From: JADGRB01 sp036267635
GTDB taxonomy: Bacteria; Myxococcota_A; Polyangia; Fen-1088
Assembly: GCA_036267635.1 (NCBI GenBank)
Contig: DATAVR010000182.1
Location: forward strand, 1 to 33,574
Direction: 5' to 3'
Length of the DNA stretch: 33,574 nucleotides
Below are positions 1-5,965 of the stretch, in pieces; within the stretch, counting starts at the first letter, position 1; each line of letters starts with the position of its first letter. A program made the position numbers and the translations under genes. The notes beneath the pieces were generated by a model that made no database searches, was not told where the DNA came from, and worked only from the letters and a program-made list of their open reading frames with translations.

Positions 1-156
1 CGCCGCGAGCTTCCCCTCGCGTTGCTCTTCGCGTTCGAGCGCCTCGCCAACCAGCTCTACCAGCACGGCCTGCGGCTCGCGGTGCGTCTCGGCCGCGAGG
101 GCGGCAACGCGCGTTTCGAGTTCCGGCGGGAGGGTGAGTGCCAGCTTCACGCTCAT
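1..156 (-). CDS. Ribbon-helix-helix (CopG/ParD-like) DNA-binding protein, N-terminal part
   Basis: The minus strand is open from an ATG at 156 to the window edge (52 codons), so the 3' end is missing. The product begins MSVKLALTLPPELETRVAAL and continues with a helix-rich segment ending in an EALEREE-type stretch. This is the pattern of a ribbon-helix-helix fold: a short beta strand with alternating residues, a 'PPEL' turn, then two amphipathic helices. Members of this family are usually antitoxins or small repressors that bind operator DNA as dimers. A partner toxin would lie off the left edge and cannot be checked. The gene sits on the side of the tRNA-like relic (425-473) where an integrated element is predicted. 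Family assignment is by sequence pattern only. Confidence 0.6.
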   Translation of the reverse strand, partial: MSVKLALTLPPELETRVAALAAETHREPQAVLVELVGEALEREEQREGKLAA

Positions 157-334
157 AAGTTTACAGCCGAGGGGATGGCCAGGCTAGCCGACGTGCACCA
201 CATGCAATTCGGGGCCGTGAAAGCGGGGATCTTGAGCGGATCTATGCGACGGGCAGTGGACGGAACACCCGGCCTTGGTGCGCGTCTGGCCGAGCTACGG
301 CCGCCGCCAGAGCGTAACCACTTCCGTAACCACT

Positions 335-396
335 TGAGCGAGACCAGGGGTGACGGCCCGACACGCCCTGTGACGGTAGGTCCCTGGTCTCGCTCA
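335..396. repeat. 15-bp perfect inverted repeat with 32-nt loop
   Basis: The arms are TGAGCGAGACCAGGG (335-349) and its exact reverse complement (382-396). A 12-bp tandem duplication of CGTAACCACTTC-like sequence lies just before it (313-336). There is no T-run, so it is not a classical terminator. It lies between the RHH gene and the tRNA-like relic and could be a recombinase or antitoxin binding site; that role is inference. Confidence 0.6.
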
Positions 397-424
397 CTTC
401 TCCGACGGAGAATCGACCCCTCGA

Positions 425-473
425 TCGTCTTCACACGGTGGAAGTCGAAGGTTCAATCCCTACAACGCCCACC
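425..473 (+). pseudogene. 3' half of a tRNA-Val(CAC)-like gene, probable attachment-site relic
   Basis: The segment has canonical tRNA spacing. It shows an anticodon stem (425-429 with 437-441, mostly wobble pairs), a 7-nt loop TTCACAC containing anticodon CAC, a 5-nt variable region and a T-arm (447-451/459-463, one A-A mismatch) with loop TTCAATC. It ends with a 7-nt acceptor strand AACGCCC, A and CC. tRNA-Val genes commonly end in CGCCCACC. No matching 5' acceptor (GGGCG...) or D-arm is present upstream, so it cannot form a working tRNA. Integrative elements often insert between the anticodon loop and the 3' end of tRNA genes and displace exactly such a 3' half. Confidence 0.55.
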
Positions 474-847
474 GAAGCTGCGCCGAGAAGAACGAGGCAT
501 CGCGCGACTCAGTTCTGCACGAGAACGGACAACGCTTAGCGGCCAAGTGCCTCCTCTGCTTGACCAGCGTCGAGGAGCTCGAGCGGAAGCTTGAAACTGC
601 TCGACGTGCTCACGAAACGTTGTTCTCGGAAGCGCGCACCCGGTCGCGTCTCCGCGACTACGCCTCTAACAACCGGCTGCAGCGCGAACGTCTTGCCCAC
701 ACCCGCCGTCGTCGGCGGGCGAATCGGTGGATAGTCCAAGCGATCCATCAAGCCGAGGATCGACCGAGCACGCTTCATGGCGCAAAAAGTTCCCATATCG
801 CGTGCAGTGCAACAAGGCTAGGGTCGGCGTGCCTTTCAGAGTCACCG
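474..847. other. Apparently non-coding stretch upstream of the kinase gene
   Basis: No open frame here looks like a protein of known type. The frame of the downstream kinase is open from 560, but the added residues are arginine-rich and of low quality. A 7-bp GC-rich hairpin (CCCGCCG 702-708 / 713-719) is present without a T-tract. The stretch presumably holds the kinase promoter, but no convincing -35/-10 or sigma54 motif was recognised. Confidence 0.4.
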
Positions 848-2506
848 ATGCAGCGTCAGAAGGCGTTACCGACCACCGAGGACAGCGAGGAAGCTCGCGC
901 CTTCCTGCAGACCCGGTTGGCGTTGTTCTGGAAGGTTTTGTTCTTCTTCAATCTGGCTGGCGGCGTCCTTGGCCTGGCCGGAGGAGGGATGGTAAAGCCA
1001 GGCCTCGACACGGCGATCACCTTCGTGGGGATCGGTCTTTCGGGCACCCTCTGGTGGCTGTGCAGGCGGGGGAAACGGTCGATTCGATTCTGTCGGATCG
1101 TGGATGGCGGCGGCCTGCTGCTCGTCGCGATCGTCGGGAGCTTCTTGACCCGCTTCCTCCTGGTCGCGTTCGTCCGCGAACATTCGGTGGTGACCATGGA
1201 GGGCTCCTTCATGGCCGACGCCTACGTGGTCATGATCGACCTGTTTCCTGCCGCGATGTTCTTCGCGATTCGCGCTGCCTTGATCCCGTCGTCCCCTCGT
1301 CGCACCGTCATCGTCACGGCTATCCCCGGTATCCCGAAGATCGTGCTGTCGAGCGTCCTGGTGCCCGCGGTGGGTGGAGGACTTGCCTGGCGTGCGGCCC
1401 ATTCGGGCATCTTTCCGTGGCTGCCGACGACGTCGATCATGGAGTGGACCATCGCGACCATCACGTGCACCGTCATCTCGCGGGTCATCTATGGCCTTCG
1501 GGCCGAGGTCCGCGAGGCGCGCCGGTTCGGACAGTACGTGCTCGAACAGAAGATCGGTGAAGGTGCGATGGGGGTCGTCTATCGCGCCACCCACGCCATG
1601 CTCCGTCGGCCGGCGGCGATCAAGCTGCTGCTCAAGGACCGAGCGAATGAGGCCGACCTGGCGCGCTTCGAGCGCGAAGTTCAGCACACGAGCCGCCTCG
1701 TCCACCCGAACACGATCTCGATCTTCGACTACGGACGAACAGCCGAGGGCGTCTTCTACTACGTCATGGAGTATCTCGACGGCATCGACCTCCAGCGCCT
1801 CGTCGATCAATACGGTCCCATCGAACCCGAACGCGCGATCCACGTCCTCGCCCAGATCAGCGGCGCCCTCGCCGAAGCCCACGCGCTCGGCCTCATCCAC
1901 CGCGACATCAAGCCGGCAAACATCGTCCTCACCGAGCGGCCCGACGAACCCGACGTCGTCAAAGTGGTCGACTTCGGTCTCGTGAAGAAGTTCGGAGGCA
2001 GCCTCGCCGAGTCGGCGGCCACCGATGCCATCATCGGCACGCCGCTGTACATGGCTCCGGAGGCCATCTCGCAGCCTGACACCGTCGACGGACGCTCCGA
2101 TCTCTACGCGGTAGGCGCCGTCGCATATTTCCTGCTCACGGGGACGCACGTGTTCCAGGCCGCCACGGTCCTCGAAGTGTTCAGCAAGCACATGCTGGAG
2201 GCGCCGATGTCCCCCTCGCAGAGGCTGGGGAAGCCCCTTCCCGCAGACCTCGAAGCCCTCGTCCTTGGATGTCTCGCCAAGGATCGTAATGCGCGGCCCG
2301 CGACGGCCGCGATACTGCGAACGGCGCTCCTCGCCTGCGCCGACGCCGGCGGCTACGACCTGGCCACGGCTCGCTCTTGGTGGCAAGCCCACCGCGCTTC
2401 GCGGAAGAACGGCCGGAGCGCGACCGATGGCGACAGCTCGCGTCCAGCCACGATGGCGATCGATCTGGGCGGCCGGAGCACCCTGGCCCTGAACGACGTC
2501 GGCTGA
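848..2506 (+). CDS. Membrane-anchored Ser/Thr protein kinase (PknB type)
   Basis: The predicted protein of 552 aa has about five or six hydrophobic segments in roughly the first 215 residues, followed by a cytoplasmic eukaryotic-like kinase domain (about 230-500). The domain has a glycine loop IGEGAMGVVYRA near residue 237, catalytic Lys259 in AAIKLLL, HRDIKPAN with Asp353, DFG at 375-377 and an APE motif. All catalytic residues are present, so it should be active. The C-terminal 50 residues are low-complexity and polar. The frame is open from 560, but the extra N-terminus is arginine-rich and lacks a domain; the ATG at 848, just before the membrane region, is preferred. The kinase at the C-terminal side of a membrane domain reverses the usual PknB order. 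Its substrate and signal are unknown. Confidence 0.88.
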   Translation: MQRQKALPTTEDSEEARAFLQTRLALFWKVLFFFNLAGGVLGLAGGGMVKPGLDTAITFVGIGLSGTLWWLCRRGKRSIRFCRIVDGGGLLLVAIVGSFLTRFLLVAFVREHSVVTMEGSFMADAYVVMIDLFPAAMFFAIRAALIPSSPRRTVIVTAIPGIPKIVLSSVLVPAVGGGLAWRAAHSGIFPWLPTTSIMEWTIATITCTVISRVIYGLRAEVREARRFGQYVLEQKIGEGAMGVVYRATHAMLRRPAAIKLLLKDRANEADLARFEREVQHTSRLVHPNTISIFDYGRTAEGVFYYVMEYLDGIDLQRLVDQYGPIEPERAIHVLAQISGALAEAHALGLIHRDIKPANIVLTERPDEPDVVKVVDFGLVKKFGGSLAESAATDAIIGTPLYMAPEAISQPDTVDGRSDLYAVGAVAYFLLTGTHVFQAATVLEVFSKHMLEAPMSPSQRLGKPLPADLEALVLGCLAKDRNARPATAAILRTALLACADAGGYDLATARSWWQAHRASRKNGRSATDGDSSRPATMAIDLGGRSTLALNDVG

Positions 2507-2563
2507 CGGACGCCCGCTCCAACGTTCCGGGACCCGCGTAGCCATCCGCACCGACCTCCTCGA

Positions 2564-3235
2564 TCATGCGCGCGACGTCTCATACCCGAGCTGGGACACG
2601 GCCTGGCGAGGAGCGTTCGCTCGACGTCGGATGATCCACTCGGCGACGAGGATATTGATCGCCCATGCCAGGCTCATCAGCAGGTCCCGCGTCAGTTCAA
2701 CGACCTCGCCGGAGAGCACGATGCAGGCTCCCAGGAGCAAAGCCTGCGTACCGGCCCCTTGTCCGAGGGCGTATGCGCGGATCATCCAGGCTTCGTGGCG
2801 CGCAAACTCGCGACGTCGAATGCTGGACCACGCCACGATGATGGCTGCTGCCATCGCCGCGCCCACCGTCATGCGTGCGGCGTAGAGGATCGGCCCCTGG
2901 AGGCTGTGAGGGATTCGGTAGAGGTTCGCCATCCAGATTCCGGTGAGCGCGGTCGATAGACCGCACAGCACGAGGACCTTGCCGGCGCGGCGATGCCATC
3001 CCGGCCAGCGCCGACGAAAGCCTGACGAGAACTGGAAGGCTCCGAGGAGAGCGTAGAGGGCGGCGCCGACGAAATGCAGAACGACTGGAATCGGCGCGGC
3101 GTGGAACCTGGCGTCCTCGGCGGTGCCCCGCGAGGACAGGCTGACGAGACGCGCGATGCCACCCAGCATGGGAATGGCGCTGAGGGCCAGCAGCAGCACC
3201 GGCACCCGGAAGTCCCTCTTCACGAGCTTGCTCAT
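2564..3235 (-). CDS. DUF2306-type membrane protein
   Basis: A 223-aa integral membrane protein with about six or seven hydrophobic segments. It carries the pattern of the DUF2306 family: a His in 'PVVLHFVGAALYALLGAFQF', then 'RRRWPGWHRRAGKVLV', and a later 'RHEAWMIRAYAL'. The repeated His and Arg residues near membrane borders are typical of the family, whose function is not established. It is the last gene of a three-gene minus-strand operon (4407 to 2564), 12 nt after the DUF2938-like gene. The operon has its own sigma54 promoter (4451-4467), so this protein is probably co-induced with the TonB system. It converges with the kinase gene. Confidence 0.8.
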   Translation of the reverse strand: MSKLVKRDFRVPVLLLALSAIPMLGGIARLVSLSSRGTAEDARFHAAPIPVVLHFVGAALYALLGAFQFSSGFRRRWPGWHRRAGKVLVLCGLSTALTGIWMANLYRIPHSLQGPILYAARMTVGAAMAAAIIVAWSSIRRREFARHEAWMIRAYALGQGAGTQALLLGACIVLSGEVVELTRDLLMSLAWAINILVAEWIIRRRANAPRQAVSQLGYETSRA

Positions 3236-3247
3236 GCGACGTTCCGC

Positions 3248-3745
3248 TCAGCGCGAAAAGGAGGCGGTGGCATGAGCAGCGAGGAAGAGCCCGACCCCGA
3301 AGACGGTGTGCGTGATCAGGCTCTTGAAGGTGTTGAACGCAGGGGCCGACGTCTTCGACGAGGCGATCCCTGCCCCCAACGCGGGCTGCAGGATGAAGAG
3401 CGGGGCCGCCGCCGTCACGATCCCGATCAGGAGCGCGGGCGGCAGCGTGGGCGACTGCGCCCACTGCAAGCCGAAGGCGGCGAGCAGGAGGGCGGCGAAA
3501 GTGATGCCGATGGAGTAGTGCGCGCACCAGCCGATCAGCAGCTCTCCCCGAATCGGGGTCGTCTTGGCGATGCTCTCGTGGAACCAGCGCCGCCGTAGAA
3601 GGTGACCGATCCAGCGACCGAGCAACGCGAAGTTCAGAGAAGGCACCCCGAACCGTCTGAGCACCGCACCCCAAAGGTCCATGGCCATCGTGGCACCCGC
3701 GCCGATGACCACGCTGCGTATGATGAATTCGACTGCCCTGTTCAT
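3248..3745 (-). CDS. DUF2938-like membrane protein
   Basis: A 165-aa protein with about four transmembrane helices. The N-terminal 'GAGATMAMDLWG' glycine- and methionine-rich helix, the 'HYSIGITFA' segment and the 'FNTFKSLITHTVFGVGLFLA' C-terminal helix match what I know of DUF2938 proteins, a family of unknown function. It lies 8 nt after the outer-membrane barrel gene and 12 nt before the DUF2306-type gene, so the three are probably one transcript. An AGGAA-like ribosome binding site precedes the ATG at 3745. Confidence 0.75.
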   Translation of the reverse strand: MNRAVEFIIRSVVIGAGATMAMDLWGAVLRRFGVPSLNFALLGRWIGHLLRRRWFHESIAKTTPIRGELLIGWCAHYSIGITFAALLLAAFGLQWAQSPTLPPALLIGIVTAAAPLFILQPALGAGIASSKTSAPAFNTFKSLITHTVFGVGLFLAAHATASFSR

Positions 3746-3753
3746 AGTTCCTG

Positions 3754-4407
3754 CTAGAAGCTCCCGAAGATCAGGCTGCTGCGAATGACCAGGCTGCTCA
3801 TGTCTCGGCTGGACGGGCCCTCACCGCTGCCGGCGACCGCCACGCGATAGCCGACGCCGCTGGCGACGCGCACGTGCTTGGCGACGTTGATCTCCAGGTT
3901 CGCAGTCGGCTCGAAGATCAGGAACTGCTTGGTGGCGCACGAGTTGGAGCCGCTGGCGCACCACCGGCCGTTCCCGATGGTCGACTCGACCGTGCCATGA
4001 ATCAACTGGTCCGATCGCCAGACGTACTGAAGAAGCAGACCACCGTAGCTTCCGAGGTTTCGCACCTCGCCCCCATCGATCCTCGTCTCGGAGTTGGCCA
4101 CGCCCTCCGCGGTCAACCCAAGCGCGAAGCGCTTGTTCAGGTAGATCCCTCCGCGCAGTCCCGGCGTGTAGCTCAGGTGGTCGCCGAAGACCGTGGTCCC
4201 GAAGGTGGGCGCCAGGAACCAGCCGCTGATCCACGTCCCACCCGAGGACGCGCCGGCGACCAAGGTCTCAGGCTCAGATTGTCCGGCCGTCGAGCTCGGA
4301 GTCGGGGCCGGGACGGCGATTGAGGTAGGGGTAGAAGGCACCGTCTGCCCGAGGGCGGTCGCGCTCAGGAGAAGAGACAGTGCCGTGCTGACAGTCGCGA
4401 GTTTCAT
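3754..4407 (-). CDS. Small outer-membrane beta-barrel protein
   Basis: A 217-aa protein with a clear signal peptide (MKLATVSTALSLLLSATALG, cleavage probably after AlaLeuGly) and a Thr/Pro/Ser-rich spacer of about 25 residues. Alternating hydrophobic/polar strands with Gly and aromatic residues follow. It ends in SLIFGSF, with the terminal Phe expected for insertion by the BAM machinery. No specific family was recognised; an 8-stranded barrel of OmpA/OmpW size is likely. The ATG has a good AAGGAG site 8 nt upstream. It is the first gene of the operon driven by the sigma54 promoter at 4451-4467, and the two membrane proteins downstream follow within 8 and 12 nt. Confidence 0.75.
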   Translation of the reverse strand: MKLATVSTALSLLLSATALGQTVPSTPTSIAVPAPTPSSTAGQSEPETLVAGASSGGTWISGWFLAPTFGTTVFGDHLSYTPGLRGGIYLNKRFALGLTAEGVANSETRIDGGEVRNLGSYGGLLLQYVWRSDQLIHGTVESTIGNGRWCASGSNSCATKQFLIFEPTANLEINVAKHVRVASGVGYRVAVAGSGEGPSSRDMSSLVIRSSLIFGSF

Positions 4408-4450
4408 GACTTGGCTCCTTGATTTGTTGTGAACGGGTCGCGAGTCGTCT

Positions 4451-4467
4451 CAGCACGCCCCGTGCCA
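4451..4467 (-). promoter_or_regulatory. sigma54 promoter of the barrel/DUF2938/DUF2306 operon
   Basis: On the minus strand the sequence TGGCACGGGGCGTGCTG has the -24 GG and -12 GC separated by exactly 10 nt. It matches the sigma54 consensus TGGCACG-N4-TTGCW except for one position. The -12 GC is about 47 nt upstream of the ATG at 4407, leaving room for a short leader. An inverted repeat that could bind an activator lies at 4540-4564, about 75-95 nt upstream of the -24 element. Confidence 0.82.
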
Positions 4468-4539
4468 CCGCGGCAGGACCCGAGAAGGCCGCGCGCCGCG
4501 GGATTCAGCGAAATCCACCGCCACGGCGACCGGGCACCT

Positions 4540-4564
4540 GACGGACGCTGTCCGTCGACTGTCC
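4540..4564. promoter_or_regulatory. Predicted activator site A (upstream activating sequence)
   Basis: A 7-bp palindrome GACGGAC-gct-GTCCGTC (4540-4556) is followed by a further TGTCC half-site (4560-4564). The half-site GGAC(A)/TGTCC recurs at sites B (5816-5842) and C (11051-11086), each upstream of a sigma54 promoter. It is the most degenerate of the three. Proposed to bind the regulator encoded at 9571-11040; this is inference. Confidence 0.6.
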
Positions 4565-4579
4565 ATGAGAGTCGGCTAT

Positions 4580-5758
4580 CTACGACCGTGTCAGCGTGAG
4601 ACGCGCTTGACTCGCTGCGAGCGCCGCGCTTGGCGGCCCTTCAGCATCGGGCAACCAGACACTGACCGACATTCCGCCTCCGTCCCGACGGGCGAGCCGC
4701 AGCCGCCCCTGATGCAGCTCGACGATCTCTCGCGAAAGCGCCAGACCGAGGCCGCTGCCGGTCGGCTTCGTCGTGAAGAACGGGACGAAGACGTTCTCCA
4801 TGACCTCGTCGGAGACGCCGGGACCGCGATCCAGCACCGAGATCCGGTATCCTCCCTCCTCCGCTGCCCCCACCGCGACCTTCACCTGATCCTTCGGCCC
4901 TCCTACTTCATATGCATTCTTGATGAGGTTGATGAGCACCTGCTGAATCTGAGCGCGATCGAAGAAGCCGGGCTTAGCAGGTGGTTCGGCAATCTCCAGC
5001 TCCGGCCAGAATCCACGCAGTCCGTCGAGGAAGGGACGCCACGGCACCGAGACGGGCTTCGGCGTCGGGATTTTCGCGAGCTGGGCGTACCCGTCGAGAA
5101 AACTTTGCAGGTGGAGCGCACGTTCTTGAATCCTTTCGAACATCGCCGGGAGCTTGGGGATGTGCTCTGGCCTTTGCAGGATCGTCTTGGCGGAGCTCAC
5201 CAACGACGCGATGGGACCGAGCGAGTTGTTGATCTCGTGACCGATGATGCGGATGACCTTCTTGAGGCTCGCGACCTCATGGCGATTGATCTCCTGCGTG
5301 ACGCTCCTGACCGCGATCAGCGTCTGGCCGCCATCGAGGTGTCGGCGCGACAGGTGGAACGTCTCGCGTCCGGCCGCTCCCTCGACGCTGAACAGCTCAT
5401 CTCCCTCGGAGAGAAGTGCCTGGCGCAGCGAGGGAGGCGCCCTCTTGATCATCGAAAGGAAATTTTCTCCTTCGACACCCTTGCCCTCGAAGAAGAGCTC
5501 GCGCGCTGACCTGTTCGTAAAAACGATGCTGCCGGCTTCACCGAAGAGCACGATCGCCACGGGCGTCGTCTCGACCACCGTGCGCAGCAGGCCCTCCCGG
5601 CGCTCACCCGTGCTGCGCTGCTCTTCGAGCTGGGCGCTCAATGCGGCCTGTTGCTTCGTCGCCGCAGCTCGCGACCTCCAGGCCCAGGCGCCAAAGGCGA
5701 GCGCACCTGCCATGGCCACGCTCTCGACAAGCGCTACGAGCTCCGACACGTCCGCCAC
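4580..5758 (-). CDS. Sensor histidine kinase, NtrY/PAS type
   Basis: With a GTG start at 5758 the protein is about 392 aa. It has one N-terminal transmembrane helix (about residues 8-30), a short coiled region and a PAS domain ('VVETTPVAIVLFGEAGSIVFTN'). These are followed by a HisKA-type H-box (RIIGHEINNSLGPI), an N-box (QVLINLIKNAYEV), G1 (DRGPGVSDE) and G2 (GSGLGLALSREIVELH). All catalytic motifs are present. The frame stays open to 6415, but that would run antisense over the receptor gene, so a start near 5758 or 5749 (both GTG) is chosen. The likely partner is the NtrC-type response regulator at 9571-11040, separated from it by the receptor and lipoprotein genes. With a single membrane helix there is little periplasmic domain, so the signal is unclear. 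Confidence 0.88.
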   Translation of the reverse strand: MADVSELVALVESVAMAGALAFGAWAWRSRAAATKQQAALSAQLEEQRSTGERREGLLRTVVETTPVAIVLFGEAGSIVFTNRSARELFFEGKGVEGENFLSMIKRAPPSLRQALLSEGDELFSVEGAAGRETFHLSRRHLDGGQTLIAVRSVTQEINRHEVASLKKVIRIIGHEINNSLGPIASLVSSAKTILQRPEHIPKLPAMFERIQERALHLQSFLDGYAQLAKIPTPKPVSVPWRPFLDGLRGFWPELEIAEPPAKPGFFDRAQIQQVLINLIKNAYEVGGPKDQVKVAVGAAEEGGYRISVLDRGPGVSDEVMENVFVPFFTTKPTGSGLGLALSREIVELHQGRLRLARRDGGGMSVSVWLPDAEGPPSAALAASQARLTLTRS

Positions 5759-5815
5759 CGTAACTGATTCGGCGGCGTAGGACCAAGCCAGCGTCGAGCG
5801 CCGAGCGTCGAGCCT

Positions 5816-5842
5816 CGCGGACACTTGCCGACAGTGTCCGCG
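5816..5842. promoter_or_regulatory. Predicted activator site B in the kinase/receptor intergenic region
   Basis: A perfect 10-bp inverted repeat, CGCGGACACT (5816-5825) and AGTGTCCGCG (5833-5842), with a 7-nt spacer. Its centre lies about 67 nt upstream of the -24 element of the receptor's sigma54 promoter, a usual distance for an enhancer-binding protein. It sits between divergent genes and so could also affect the histidine kinase. Confidence 0.72.
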
Positions 5843-5894
5843 GACGCGCCGCGGAAACGTGACGAGAAAACCGCGCGTCTCTGCCCCTTTGCGC

Positions 5895-5910
5895 GGGCAT
5901 GGCGGCTGCA
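5895..5910 (+). promoter_or_regulatory. sigma54 promoter of the TonB-receptor operon
   Basis: GGGCATGGCGGCTGCA has GG (5896-5897) and GC (5908-5909) separated by exactly 10 nt and resembles TGGCACG-N4-TTGCA with three changes. It lies about 57 nt upstream of the receptor ATG and downstream of site B. Confidence 0.7.
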
Positions 5911-5965
5911 GAGGGTCGGCTCGCCTTCTGACTTCGCCTTCCGCTTCGCAACCAAGGAGCCCGTC

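Noticed and set aside
153..434. Minus-strand frame of 93 codons across the inverted repeat
   Set aside because: It covers the inverted repeat and part of the tRNA relic; the product is Arg/Ser-rich with no recognisable fold.
702..719. GC-rich hairpin considered as a terminator
   Set aside because: A 7-bp stem without T-run and no gene ending upstream of it.
536..796. Minus-strand frame of 86 codons before the kinase gene
   Set aside because: No start signal, no family resemblance; probably chance.
866..2551. Long minus-strand frame opposite the Ser/Thr kinase
   Set aside because: The plus strand carries all kinase motifs; the antisense product has no domain and is rich in Arg and Asp.
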